Assembly: GCA_021151695.1 (NCBI GenBank)
Contig: JAGKWU010000005.1
Coordinates: 62,001-126,000, forward strand
Length of the DNA: 64,000 nt
Reading direction: 5' to 3'
Source: Cellvibrionaceae bacterium
GTDB lineage: Bacteria; Pseudomonadota; Gammaproteobacteria; Pseudomonadales; Cellvibrionaceae
The notes below the pieces were generated by a model that saw only the letters and a list, made by a program, of their open reading frames with translations, ran no database searches and was not told the DNA's origin. The first letter of the stretch is position 1. Every line of letters starts with the position of its first letter. Position numbers and translations under genes: made by a program. Of the stretch, positions 51,259 through 60,410 are shown piece by piece.

Positions 51259-51534
51259 TGGGGTCGGCAGTTTTGCCGAGGGTTCGTGTATTCTTCGCCC
51301 ATTCTTGCCCCTAATTTCTTCTCCCCTGCCTTCATCCGTTTGGCCAACCTGCAAGTTGATTGCTATGGTTTTGAATAGTCATTGTCTGGCTGTATGTGGC
51401 GCTTAATGTCGAACTGGCACCAGTTTAGGCTGCTTGCGTAAACTGGTGCGACCGCTGATTGGGCTCGTAGCACACTGGTATGGCAGATATAGATCGTCTG
51501 TTTACGATAAACGCGATGCAGGGCAATCAATAAG
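51259..51534 (+). promoter_or_regulatory. Upstream region of the GH26 gene with a perfect inverted repeat
   Basis: The 276-bp gap contains the perfect inverted repeat GCACCAGTTTA (51417-51427) and TAAACTGGTGC (51439-51449) around an 11-base spacer. It ends about 85 bp before the GH26 start codon. No T-run follows, so it is a candidate operator or leader structure and not a terminator. No gene is supported in the gap. Confidence 0.5.
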
Positions 51535-52758
51535 ATGAAAAGATTTAAAAATAAAGTTTTAGGGTTAGGTATTTTCTGCCTCTGGTTTATGGCCGCCTGG
51601 GCCAGTGCCGAGCGCACAGATTCTGTTTATTGGGGTGTGTTTGAAGAGGGAATACATACAGACTTCAACAAGCTACAAACCTATGGCACCGACATGGGCA
51701 AAAACCCCAGCATTGTTATGTGGTACATCAGCTGGCAGACCAGTGGTTTTCCTCTCGACCAGGCACAGCAGATTTACGACAAAGGCTATGTTCCTCAAAT
51801 AGTCTGGGAACCCTGGATGGGGTTGGATGAAATTCTTGCCGGTAAATGGGACACCTACCTGCAAACCTTTGGTGAGTCCGTAAAGCAATATGGCCATCCG
51901 GTCATGCTGCGCTTCGCACATGAATTCAATGGTGATTGGTATCCTTGGGTATTCGATAACGGTGTTGTGGGCGGTACGGTTACCAAGCCAGAGCGTTGGA
52001 TTCAGGCCTACCAATATGTTCACGATAAAGTGGTGGCGGCCGGCGGTAAAAATGCGATTTGGCTTTGGTCGCCCAATGTAGGTAATGGCGGTAAAAATCC
52101 CAATGACGTCACCAGCTATTATCCGGGTGATCAATACGTTGACTGGATTGCGGTGGACGGCTACAACTGGGGTACCTCCCAGAGCTGGTCATCCTGGCAG
52201 AGTTTCAGCCAGGTATTTGGTCCCATCTATGACAAGATGGTTGCCAAATATCCCGGCAAGCCAATCATGATTGGTGAGTTCGGCTGCTCATCGACGGGTG
52301 AGACTACGGGTCAGGATAAACCTACCTGGATTACCGATACCTTTGATCAACTCAGGAACAACTACCCGCAGATCAAAGCGTTTATCTGGTTTAACGTCAA
52401 TAAAGAAACTGATTGGCGATTCAGTACCACAACACAAAGCACAGCTGCGTTTAAGGCTGGCATGCAGCAATCGTTTATCAGCGATGATCGCAAGCAGTTA
52501 CTGGCTTTAACAGGGCAGGCCGACAGCAGTTCGTCTTCCAGCTCAAGCTCCAGTTCCAATTCCAGCTCCAGCGTTTCCAGTTCCGTTTCGTCGAGCAGTT
52601 CGTCCAGCAGCTCCTCCAGTCAGGTAAGTAGCAGCAGCGCCTCTTCGTCTGCGACACCTGCAAATAATGGCGGCAAGAGCGGAAAAAGTGGTGGTGGGGC
52701 TGTTAATGCGTTGGGGATTTTTTTCTTGTCGCTGATACTGTTGCTAGCGACCGGATAA
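51535..52758 (+). CDS. Secreted GH26 glycoside hydrolase with poly-serine linker and C-terminal anchor
   Basis: A 407-residue enzyme. It has a signal peptide (about 1-25), a GH26 (beta/alpha)8 domain (about 28-325), a serine-rich linker of about 40 residues, and a C-terminal tail GGKSGKSGGGAVNALG plus hydrophobic segment resembling GlyGly-CTERM signals but without the usual basic end. The acid/base is Glu130 (RFAHEFNGDWYPW) and the nucleophile Glu248 (IMIGEFGC). GH26 includes beta-mannanases, xylanases and mixed-linkage glucanases. The FAHEFNGDWYPW form, not the mannanase HENNG, leaves specificity open. Poly-serine linkers are typical of Cellvibrio and Saccharophagus. Confidence 0.92.
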   Translation: MKRFKNKVLGLGIFCLWFMAAWASAERTDSVYWGVFEEGIHTDFNKLQTYGTDMGKNPSIVMWYISWQTSGFPLDQAQQIYDKGYVPQIVWEPWMGLDEILAGKWDTYLQTFGESVKQYGHPVMLRFAHEFNGDWYPWVFDNGVVGGTVTKPERWIQAYQYVHDKVVAAGGKNAIWLWSPNVGNGGKNPNDVTSYYPGDQYVDWIAVDGYNWGTSQSWSSWQSFSQVFGPIYDKMVAKYPGKPIMIGEFGCSSTGETTGQDKPTWITDTFDQLRNNYPQIKAFIWFNVNKETDWRFSTTTQSTAAFKAGMQQSFISDDRKQLLALTGQADSSSSSSSSSSSNSSSSVSSSVSSSSSSSSSSSQVSSSSASSSATPANNGGKSGKSGGGAVNALGIFFLSLILLLATG

Positions 52759-52763
52759 GGGAT

Positions 52764-52792
52764 AAAAAGCCACCGCTTAAGCGGTGGCTTTC
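52764..52792. terminator. Bidirectional terminator between GH26 and the molybdoenzyme gene
   Basis: The palindrome AAGCCACCGC TTAA GCGGTGGCTT (52767-52790) is flanked by A and T. It overlaps the last codons of the leftward gene, whose stop is at 52777-52779. Confidence 0.85.
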
Positions 52793-54987
52793 CTGAGTTG
52801 GACAGCAACTGATTTAAACGCGGGAGTTTTACTGCGCGGATCATGGGCCGTCCCGATCAGGACATTGGCTTCAGGGTAATAGGCCAGCAGATTTCCGCGC
52901 GGCAGATTAAATGCAAAGACTTTGAGTTTTTGCATTTCCCCGTGGCTGGAGCTGAGATCCACTGCATCACCTTCCGCTACACCCAGCGCTGCCATATCCT
53001 CGCTATTCATCATCACCGACCAACGAGTATCAGTGCCGCGGTAGCTATCACTCTCTTCATAAATAATCGAATTGAACTGGCCCTCACTGCGCACGCTCGC
53101 GAGCAAAAAGGGAAATGCTTCGTTGATCACTGGTTGGGGTTGGTTAGAGGTGAGGAAAGCTGCTTTGCCTGTGGGCGTATTAAACTGTGGTGCGCTGAGC
53201 AAACGATTTTTTACACTGAATTCCTGCTTGGTTTGCGCAATATCTTTTAATTCAGTCATGCCGGGGATTGTGGCTGCAATGGCGGCGCGAATGCTGTCGT
53301 GCTGGTTAAATTGTTTGAATTGCACCGGGCAGTCCGTCAGCAGTTGCTCTGCAAAATCGCACAGGATTTTTACTTCTGGCCGCACGCTCGCCAGGCGGGT
53401 GATGCCACCATCACTCAAGCGCACATAGTTGAACATGGACTCTTGCGTGGTCGGTTGCCATTCTTCGTCGCGCGCTGTTACCGGTAAAATCAATGCCTCG
53501 CTGGTTTCCATTCCCACCAGGTGTCCGCGGTTGAGCGTCGTGGTTAAATAAACTTTAAATCCAATATTATTGAGCGCCGTTTTCGCCCAATCACTGTTGG
53601 GGGTGGCAGAAAATAGATTGCCGCCCATTAATAAAGCTGCATCCATTTTTTTATCAAAAGCGGCGGTTAAACAGGCAAGGGTATCCATACCTTTTTCGCG
53701 CGGCAGGCTCACCGAAAACGTTTTTTCGATTTGCGCCAGCACATCTTCTGCCAGCACCGGTTTTACGCCTACAGTACCTATGCCTTGTACATTGCTGTGA
53801 CCGCGCAAAGGCAGCAGGCCTGCACCTTCTTTGCCGATCATACCGCGCAATAGCGCGAGGTTGGCGATTGCCTCGACATTTTCTACGCCGTGAAGATGAT
53901 GCGTAATGCCCATACCCCAGGCGAATACCGCACGTTCGGCTTTAGCGTAAGCCTGTGCAAGATGTTCTATTTCTGTTTGTGTGATGCCAGTGGAATCAGT
54001 GATTGTGCTCCAATCCAGCTGATTAATTTCTTCGGCAAAGGGCGCAAAGTTTTCGGTGTGCTGCGCAATAAATTCTGCATCAATACGATTATTTTCCAGC
54101 AGCGCTTTGGCGATTCCTTTCAGCAACAACAAATCACTGCCAATTTTGGGTTGCGCGTAGTCCGACGCAATCCAGGTGCCGCCGCTCAGCATGGATTTGG
54201 CGCTCTTGGGTACCGCAAATCGTACTAGTCCAGGCTCTTTGGCTGGATTGATCACAATCACTTGCCCGCCGCGCTCGCGGCAGTTTTTCAATTGATGCAC
54301 AAAGCGTGGATGATTCGATGAGGGATTGGCGCCAATCACAAAAATACAATCACTTTTGCCCAGCTCCTCTAATGAAATAGTTGCTGTGCCTGAGCCGATC
54401 GCATTTTGCAAACCTACACCTGTTGCCTGGTGGCAATAGTAGGAACAGTTGTTGACGTTGTTGGTGCCGTAAAGGCGTGCGATCAACTGCAACAAAAATC
54501 CCGCTTCGTTGGAGGATCGGCCAGAACTATAAAAAAAGCTGCGCTCTGGTGATGTACTTTTAAAACGTTCTGCCATCAACTGAATGGCCGCATCCCAGCC
54601 AATCATTTCATACTTGTCGTTGGTTGCTGATTTGTATAGCGGCGTATTCAGTCGTCCCAAATGTTCCAGCTCATAGGCCGACAGCTGTGCAAAATCTTCC
54701 AGCGTGTGGGTAAAAATTTCGGTGGGAATTGGCGGTTGTATATCGGTAGATTGTGCCTGGATACTTTTATTGCAGACAGAGGGGAACTCATCCTGCTCGT
54801 TCGTCATCCCGCCGCGCTGACCGCCCATGCCCAGGCCGCAGGCCTTGCAGGTGTTATGGCTATTAAGCGCTTTGGCGGAATTGAGCAGGCCAATGCGTGC
54901 CACCGTTTTGAGGGTATAGAGGACTTTTTTGGGGCCTCCGCCGACAATTTTGATAGGTTCGGCGGCGATCTTTGAGTAATCAGACAT
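52777..54987 (-). CDS. FdhF/YdeP-family molybdopterin oxidoreductase
   Basis: A 736-residue molybdopterin oxidoreductase of the YdeP type. It has N-terminal iron-sulfur-type cysteines (NTCKACGLGMGG and a later Cys in FPSVCNKS), molybdopterin domains (YSSGRSSNEAGFLLQLIARLYGTNN; GANPSSNHPRFVHQ; GMGITHHLHGVENVEAIANL) and a C-terminal MopB domain (SDSYRGTDTRWSVMMN). E. coli YdeP is linked to acid resistance, but the reaction is unknown. The ATG at 54987 (MSDYSKIAAEPI) is preferred to the upstream 55029. It has its own promoter space and no subunit partner nearby. Confidence 0.92.
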   Translation of the reverse strand: MSDYSKIAAEPIKIVGGGPKKVLYTLKTVARIGLLNSAKALNSHNTCKACGLGMGGQRGGMTNEQDEFPSVCNKSIQAQSTDIQPPIPTEIFTHTLEDFAQLSAYELEHLGRLNTPLYKSATNDKYEMIGWDAAIQLMAERFKSTSPERSFFYSSGRSSNEAGFLLQLIARLYGTNNVNNCSYYCHQATGVGLQNAIGSGTATISLEELGKSDCIFVIGANPSSNHPRFVHQLKNCRERGGQVIVINPAKEPGLVRFAVPKSAKSMLSGGTWIASDYAQPKIGSDLLLLKGIAKALLENNRIDAEFIAQHTENFAPFAEEINQLDWSTITDSTGITQTEIEHLAQAYAKAERAVFAWGMGITHHLHGVENVEAIANLALLRGMIGKEGAGLLPLRGHSNVQGIGTVGVKPVLAEDVLAQIEKTFSVSLPREKGMDTLACLTAAFDKKMDAALLMGGNLFSATPNSDWAKTALNNIGFKVYLTTTLNRGHLVGMETSEALILPVTARDEEWQPTTQESMFNYVRLSDGGITRLASVRPEVKILCDFAEQLLTDCPVQFKQFNQHDSIRAAIAATIPGMTELKDIAQTKQEFSVKNRLLSAPQFNTPTGKAAFLTSNQPQPVINEAFPFLLASVRSEGQFNSIIYEESDSYRGTDTRWSVMMNSEDMAALGVAEGDAVDLSSSHGEMQKLKVFAFNLPRGNLLAYYPEANVLIGTAHDPRSKTPAFKSVAVQLRKATA

Positions 54988-55091
54988 AGCGATTGGCAAG
55001 TGGCAGAAAAAGCCAGAGGTTAGGTGCAATCAGGCCAACATGCAACCGCTTTCTCAGCGATGAAATTTGTTATGCGAGATCGCGCAACTCT

Positions 55092-55664
55092 TTAAGGGTG
55101 ACGCGTTTTTTCGGCAGCTTGTTTAAGCTGTCCAAGCCAGAGTTCATGGCCTTTATGCATGGCTCCTTCGTCCTGCTGGCGCCAGGTGCGCGCCGCTTCG
55201 CCTTTCACCGCTTCCTCTGTGATCACCTTGCAACCTCCGCCCTGTGAGGACAAATACCAGGTGTGATAGCCATCCAGTTTGTCGGTTTTGCCATACCATG
55301 CCAATCGGCGATAGGGTTTAAATTCCGCCACACGGCTTTCAACGGCAAGCCCGAAGGTGCTCCAGGTAAAGATCGCATTTTTTTGTAACTGGCTTTTGTT
55401 CCCATTATCTATCTGAACATTACTCGCATTGGCGTACCAATGCGGCCAGTCCTCAGCGGTAACCAGCTTGGTCCAAACAGATTTACAGCTGGCATCAATA
55501 AAGATGTCGTTGTGTGCAAATATATCTGCCGTCGCAGGATTATGGGAATCAGGCCAATGTATATCGGTATATCTCTGCGCTAAATCGCTGGTTGGTGTTT
55601 GTGCCTGTGCATTGATGGCGCTGGTCATCAACAGATATAAACTTATGCGAAACAGCTTGCTCAT
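55092..55664 (-). CDS. Exported SRPBCC-family protein
   Basis: A 190-residue protein with a signal peptide (LFRISLYLLMTSAINAQAQ). It has an SRPBCC/START-like fold suggested by IFIDASCKSVWTKLVTAEDWPHWYANASNV, the typical start of polyketide-cyclase-like domains, and a C-terminal helix (GHELWLGQLKQAAEK). The family binds hydrophobic ligands, but an exported member is less usual. The start at 55664 gives a proper signal peptide; the frame runs on upstream without support. It is divergent from a LysR regulator, which may control it. Confidence 0.82.
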   Translation of the reverse strand: MSKLFRISLYLLMTSAINAQAQTPTSDLAQRYTDIHWPDSHNPATADIFAHNDIFIDASCKSVWTKLVTAEDWPHWYANASNVQIDNGNKSQLQKNAIFTWSTFGLAVESRVAEFKPYRRLAWYGKTDKLDGYHTWYLSSQGGGCKVITEEAVKGEAARTWRQQDEGAMHKGHELWLGQLKQAAEKTRHP

Positions 55665-55779
55665 GGTTATGCTCCAAATGAAATTTAAGGACGCTGGAGC
55701 GAGCATAGGTATTCTGTTAAGGTTTGAGAATGACAGTAAATTCGAATTAATTATTTGATTTTTTCGCAGCGGGATTGGT
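55665..55779. promoter_or_regulatory. Divergent promoter region between SRPBCC and LysR genes
   Basis: A 115-bp spacer that must carry both promoters. It contains GCTCCA ... TGGAGC arms near 55671-55701 and the palindrome AATTCGAATT near 55740. A LysR-type regulator normally binds such a spacer, but no clear T-N11-A box stands out. Confidence 0.4.
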
Positions 55780-56694
55780 ATGGATAAACTGGCGGCTATG
55801 CGTTTGTTGGTGCGTGTTGTCCAAACGGAATCTTTCGCCCGGGGCGCCCAGGCTGAGGGAGTTTCCACGGCGACAGCCACCCAGCGTATTAATAATTATG
55901 AGCAGGCTTTAGGTGTAAAGTTATTGCACAGAAATACGCGCGGCGTGAGCCTTACTGAGCAGGGCGAACTCTGCTACCAGTCGGCCCTGCGTATATTGGG
56001 CGAATTGGAACTGCTTGATCAAACACTGCTTGCGGGGCAATTGGAGGCGGCTGGCGTAGTGCGTATCAATTGCAATGTGGGTATAGGTCGAGTTATTTTG
56101 TTGCCGGCACTTGCCCGTTTTTCACAACAGTTTCCCGATATAAAATTGCATCTGGTATTAATGGATTCGCGTGCACAGTTTGTGCGTGACAAAGTGGATT
56201 TTTCCATTCGTATCGACGGTCTCGAGGATCAGGATTTGATCATGCGCAACCTGGGAAAGACGCGCCGGGTAACAATAGCATCACCGGATTATTTGCAAAA
56301 ATGTGGCACGCCAGTTACGCCCGATGATTTAAATCGTCATCAACTAATCGACTTTTTGTTGCCGGATTCCAGCGATGTTTTGCCCTGGATGTTTCGCGAT
56401 CATGAGGCCAGGTTGTTCAATAGCCATATGGCGATTAATGATGCCCAGGCGCGGGTGCAAATGGCTGTGCAAGGGTTGGGTATCGTGCAGACGCCCGCAT
56501 TTATGTGTGCACCCTTGGTGAAAGCCGGCACTCTCGTGCGCTTGTTGCCAGCTTGGGAGGTAGATACACCGGCGATTTCCATGTTGTATCCACGCAATCG
56601 CCATTTGTCTCATCGGGTAAGGCTCGCGATGGATTTTTGTGCGGAGCTTATTGCAAGTGAGCTTCTCGCCAGTAATTTGGATTATTTTAATTAA
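55780..56694 (+). CDS. LysR-family transcriptional regulator
   Basis: A 304-residue LysR regulator. The N-terminal winged helix (MDKLAAMRLLVRVVQTESFARGAQAEGVSTATATQRINNYE) is followed by a periplasmic-binding-like effector domain (GVVRINCNVGIGRVILLPALARFSQQFPDIKL). It is of the subgroup often next to oxidoreductases. Divergent orientation suggests it controls the SRPBCC gene. The inducer is unknown. Confidence 0.92.
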   Translation: MDKLAAMRLLVRVVQTESFARGAQAEGVSTATATQRINNYEQALGVKLLHRNTRGVSLTEQGELCYQSALRILGELELLDQTLLAGQLEAAGVVRINCNVGIGRVILLPALARFSQQFPDIKLHLVLMDSRAQFVRDKVDFSIRIDGLEDQDLIMRNLGKTRRVTIASPDYLQKCGTPVTPDDLNRHQLIDFLLPDSSDVLPWMFRDHEARLFNSHMAINDAQARVQMAVQGLGIVQTPAFMCAPLVKAGTLVRLLPAWEVDTPAISMLYPRNRHLSHRVRLAMDFCAELIASELLASNLDYFN

Positions 56695-56761
56695 TAACAG
56701 GTGAGTGAATGCTGGATTTCGATAAGATCTCAGCGTACACCAAAACATAAGCAGATAATGT

Positions 56762-57463
56762 ATGCCTCATATTCTCATCATCGAAGACGAGCCCTCCATT
56801 GCCGATACGCTGGTATTTGTACTGCAAAGCGAGGGTTTTTCCACCACCTGGAAAAGTTTGGCCGGTGAGGCGCTTGGCCTGTTGCAACAGACACCAGTGG
56901 ATCTGGTGATTATGGATGTGGGCTTGCCGGATATTACTGGCTTTGAAGCCTGCAAGCAGTTGCGCAAATTTTCCGAAGTGCCGGTGATTTTTTTAACGGC
57001 ACGTAGCGATGAGCTGGATAGGGTGGTGGGCCTTGAAATAGGCGCGGATGATTATGTGGTAAAACCCTTTAGTCCGCGCGAGGTTGCTGCACGAGTCAAA
57101 GCAATTTTAAAACGCGTAGCGCCGCGCGTTGAGCAACAAGTCCAAACGCAACTCTCACCAAAAACAGAATCTGAATTTGTTGTCGACAATGATCGTTTGC
57201 ACATTTCCTATCGCAACCATCTGCTCAGCCTCACGCGTGTGGAATTCAAGTTGTTGCAAACACTGGTAGAGCAGCCACAGCGGGTTTTTAGTCGCGATCA
57301 ATTACTCACCGCTGTTGGTGCCGCTGCCGACGCAGGTTACGACCGTAGTATTGATACCCACATTAAAACCCTGCGCGCCAAGTTACGTGTTATTGCCCCG
57401 GAGGCTGAGCCCATCCAAACCCAGCGCGGCTTTGGTTACAGTTACCAGCCGGAGTCTCGCTGA
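56762..57463 (+). CDS. creB: OmpR-family response regulator CreB
   Basis: A 233-residue response regulator. The receiver has phospho-acceptor Asp52 (LVIMDVGLPDITG), switch Thr (FLTARSDE) and Lys (DYVVKPFSPREV). The C-terminal winged helix (LTRVEFKLLQTLVEQPQRVFSRDQLL) completes the OmpR/PhoB type. The creBCD order and the CreD product next door identify it. It overlaps creC by one base (TGATG). creA is not present. Confidence 0.93.
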   Translation: MPHILIIEDEPSIADTLVFVLQSEGFSTTWKSLAGEALGLLQQTPVDLVIMDVGLPDITGFEACKQLRKFSEVPVIFLTARSDELDRVVGLEIGADDYVVKPFSPREVAARVKAILKRVAPRVEQQVQTQLSPKTESEFVVDNDRLHISYRNHLLSLTRVEFKLLQTLVEQPQRVFSRDQLLTAVGAAADAGYDRSIDTHIKTLRAKLRVIAPEAEPIQTQRGFGYSYQPESR

Positions 57464-58890
57464 TGTCATTGAGTGTTCGCATATTTCTTGTCTATCTGGT
57501 CTTTGTGGGGCTGGCCAGCTATTTTATTTTGAACACAGTAGTAGAGGAAATTAAACCTGGCGTACGCCAATCAACGGAAGAGACATTAGTAGACACTGCG
57601 AATCTATTAGCCGAAATTCTAAAAGACCCGGTAAAAAATAATCGCTTGCAGGACAGCGATTTTTCGCAAACCCTGGCTGCTTACGGCCGCCGAAAGCTAT
57701 CTGCAAAAATCTGGGGTATAGATAAAACGGCGGTCAATCACCGCATCTATGTCACCGACAAAAAAGGCATAGTTATTCTCGATTCCACTCATCAGGCAGT
57801 AGGTCAGGATTATTCACATTGGAACGATGTTTATCTCACCTTGCAGGGAAAATACGGTGCGCGTTCTACCGCTGAAATTCCCGGTGATATAGCCAGTAGT
57901 GTTATGTACATAGCAGCACCTATTATGGATGGCGATGACATTATTGGCGTTGTCTCTGTCGCCAAACCCAATCGCAGTATGCAACCTTATATAGATCGCT
58001 CACGCAACCACTTGGCGTTTATCGGTGGAATTATTATTGCGCTGGGTTTGCTGGCCGGTATTTTATTTTCATGGTGGCTGACGGCCGAGTTGCGTCGTTT
58101 GCGAAACTACGCGTTGGCAGTGAGTGCCGGACAGCGTGCAGTATTGCCCGAAAGCAAAATTGCCAGTGGCGAATTAAACCAATTGGCCAGTGCGCTTGAA
58201 TCCATGCGCACACAGCTTGATGGTAAAGCTTATATCGAACGCTATGTGCAGACACTTGCACACGAACTCAAAAGCCCGCTGGCCGGTATCAGTGCCGCGG
58301 TAGAGCTGTTGGCCAGCCCTATGAGCGATGAGCAGCGCCAGCGCTTTGTGCACAATATAGGTACAGAAAGCCTGCGCATGAAAAATCTGATTGAGCGGCT
58401 GTTAAATCTCGCTATGGTGGAGCAGCAGCAGGAATTGCACGAGCCTAAATCTATTGGTGTAAAAGTGTTGTGGGATGAGTTATTGGAAGCCCAGTCAGCG
58501 CGCATACTGCAAAACAATATTCATTGTGAAAATCAAATTGGTCAGGATGTGAGTATCGAGGGCGAAGCCTTCTTGTTACATCAGGCATTTGCTAATTTAT
58601 TGGAAAATGCACTGGATTTTACGCCGGCTGGTGGTCAAATACATATCTTCGCCGAGCGCCAGGATCATCAGGTTAAAATAGCGATTGAAAACCAGGGAGA
58701 GGCCATCCCCGAATTTGCTTTTGCTCGTTTAACCGAGCGATTCTATTCTTTGCCTCGTCCCGCTACAGGTAAAAAAAGCACAGGGCTTGGATTGAATTTT
58801 GTGCAGGAAGTGGCGCAATTGCATAAAGGCAAACTGCAGCTTAATAACGTTGAACACGGGGTAGAGGCGGCGATAGTTTTCAACATCTGA
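57463..58890 (+). CDS. creC: Sensor histidine kinase CreC
   Basis: A 475-residue sensor kinase. It has TM1 (about 6-24), a periplasmic sensor (about 27-180), TM2 (about 184-206), HAMP, HisKA with His267 (LAHELKSPLAGISAAVELL) and HATPase (FANLLENALDFTPAGG; GKKSTGLGLNFVQEVAQLHKG). CreC phosphorylates CreB. In Pseudomonas the pair responds to loss of penicillin-binding protein 4 and affects beta-lactam tolerance and biofilm; in E. coli it responds to growth on fermentation products. Confidence 0.93.
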   Translation: MSLSVRIFLVYLVFVGLASYFILNTVVEEIKPGVRQSTEETLVDTANLLAEILKDPVKNNRLQDSDFSQTLAAYGRRKLSAKIWGIDKTAVNHRIYVTDKKGIVILDSTHQAVGQDYSHWNDVYLTLQGKYGARSTAEIPGDIASSVMYIAAPIMDGDDIIGVVSVAKPNRSMQPYIDRSRNHLAFIGGIIIALGLLAGILFSWWLTAELRRLRNYALAVSAGQRAVLPESKIASGELNQLASALESMRTQLDGKAYIERYVQTLAHELKSPLAGISAAVELLASPMSDEQRQRFVHNIGTESLRMKNLIERLLNLAMVEQQQELHEPKSIGVKVLWDELLEAQSARILQNNIHCENQIGQDVSIEGEAFLLHQAFANLLENALDFTPAGGQIHIFAERQDHQVKIAIENQGEAIPEFAFARLTERFYSLPRPATGKKSTGLGLNFVQEVAQLHKGKLQLNNVEHGVEAAIVFNI

Positions 58891-58921
58891 TAAGGTGCTG
58901 AATACGCAAAGAGTATCAAAC

Positions 58922-58937
58922 TACACAGAATCTACAC
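58922..58937 (+). promoter_or_regulatory. Candidate CreB-binding (cre) tag upstream of creD
   Basis: TACAC-N6-TACAC at 58922-58937 matches the spacing of the cre/blr tag TTCAC-N6-TTCAC with one change per half. It lies 70 bp before the creD ATG. Further CCCACA repeats follow (58942-58960). Confidence 0.5.
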
Positions 58938-59006
58938 ATTTCCCACATCAAGTTCCCACAGGGCGAGTACAGACTACACCTGCAAACCAATAAACAGGAG
59001 TAGATC

Positions 59007-60359
59007 ATGAAACGCCCATTATTATTCAAATTTATCACCATTGCGTTTTTGATGTTATTGCTGATGATTCCGGTCAGTATGATTAACGGCATTATCGGTG
59101 AACGAAAGTCCTCGCAAGAAAACGTATTGGCTGAAATTGCCAGCAGCTCCAGCGGTAGCCAAAAATTGGTGGGGCCTGTGTTGGTGGTGCCCTATGTAAA
59201 GACCTTGATTGAATCGAAAGAAGACCCTTACACCAAAGCGCGCTCTGAATCAAAAAAGCAGGAGCGCGGCCAACTCTATTTTTTGCCGGCGGTGTTTTCG
59301 GTGGATGGTGTGCTAAAAACGGAGAGACGCAAGCGTGGCATCTACGAGGCGCGTTTGTATCAGGCTGATAACAGTATTTCGGGCAAGTTTGATATTCCTG
59401 CCGGCTATGGTATCAGCGAGCGAGAGATAGACAGCTTTCAATTTGAAAATCCTTATATCGCTATAGGTGTAAAAGATATTCGCGGCATACAGAACGCACT
59501 CAAGCTAAAGGTTAATGAAGACATTATTGATATGGAGGCGGGCAGCAGGTCGAAGATATTGGGTGATGGTGTGCACGCAACGCTCGCACAAATACAACCT
59601 GGGCAAAAACAAGTCCTGCATTTTTCGCTCGCACTGGTATTGCAAGGGGCGGAGAGTTTGAGCCTGGTACCTATCGGGCGTGAATCTACCGTGAAGCTGG
59701 CGGCGGACTGGCCCCATCCCAGCTTTATCGGAAATTTCTTGCCATCGGATCGCCAGATCGATGAAAAGGGATTCTCTGCGCAATGGCGAGCATCTTATTT
59801 CTCCAGCAATATTGCGGAGCTTTTTGACCAGTGTGCTCAGGAAAATGATTGTAAGGATTTTAACCAGCGCAGCTTTGGTGTGAATCTCATTGAACCAGTT
59901 GATCAATATGTAAAAAGTGATCGCGCGACAAAATATGCGCTCTTGTTTATCTCCTTGACCTTTGCGGGTTTCTTTTTGTTTGAAGTGCTCAAACGCCTGG
60001 CTATTCACCCGGTGCAATATGGTTTGGTGGGGTTGGCCCTGGCTATTTTCTATCTCTTGCTGCTTTCGCTTTCGGAACACATAGCATTTGAATTGGCCTA
60101 TCTGATTTCGTCATGTGCCTGCGTTGCCCTGATTGGTTTTTATGTTTGCTATGTGCTGCAAAGCTTAAGGCGCGGGTTGTTGTTTACCAGCTTGTTAGCG
60201 GGCCTTTATACACTGCTTTACAGCTTGCTCAGCGCAGAAGATTACGCATTGCTTATGGGGGCGCTCCTGTTGTTTGGTTTGCTCGGTGTCTTCATGGTGT
60301 TCACCCGTAAGCTGGATTGGTACTCCATTGGCAAAGCCGAACGGCAGGAGGTGGTCTAA
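59007..60359 (+). CDS. creD: Cell envelope integrity protein CreD
   Basis: A 450-residue inner-membrane protein of the CreD family. It has an N-terminal helix (LLFKFITIAFLMLLLMIPVSM), the family segment INGIIGERKSSQENVLAEIASSSSGSQKLVGPVLVVPY, a large periplasmic region, and five or six C-terminal helices from about residue 310, including YALLFISLTFAGFFLFEVL. It is the main CreBC target. Function is unclear beyond envelope integrity. A hairpin (GGCCCCG GCGA CGGGGCC) follows at 60368-60385. Confidence 0.93.
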   Translation: MKRPLLFKFITIAFLMLLLMIPVSMINGIIGERKSSQENVLAEIASSSSGSQKLVGPVLVVPYVKTLIESKEDPYTKARSESKKQERGQLYFLPAVFSVDGVLKTERRKRGIYEARLYQADNSISGKFDIPAGYGISEREIDSFQFENPYIAIGVKDIRGIQNALKLKVNEDIIDMEAGSRSKILGDGVHATLAQIQPGQKQVLHFSLALVLQGAESLSLVPIGRESTVKLAADWPHPSFIGNFLPSDRQIDEKGFSAQWRASYFSSNIAELFDQCAQENDCKDFNQRSFGVNLIEPVDQYVKSDRATKYALLFISLTFAGFFLFEVLKRLAIHPVQYGLVGLALAIFYLLLLSLSEHIAFELAYLISSCACVALIGFYVCYVLQSLRRGLLFTSLLAGLYTLLYSLLSAEDYALLMGALLLFGLLGVFMVFTRKLDWYSIGKAERQEVV

Positions 60360-60367
60360 ACAACAAC

Positions 60368-60385
60368 GGCCCCGGCGACGGGGCC
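60368..60385 (+). other. GC-rich hairpin between creD and the VanZ-like gene
   Basis: A perfect 7-bp stem GGCCCCG / CGGGGCC closed by a GCGA (GNRA-type) tetraloop. No T-run follows, so it may be a transcript stabiliser or partial attenuator rather than a terminator. Confidence 0.5.
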
Positions 60386-60410
60386 AATCAGGATATTTGA
60401 GGAAGATTCC

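Noticed and set aside
52510..52650. Poly-serine run as a sequencing or frameshift artefact
   Set aside because: The frame stays open with mixed serine codons (AGT, AGC, TCG, TCC) and leads into a sensible Gly-rich hydrophobic tail, as in secreted Cellvibrio enzymes.
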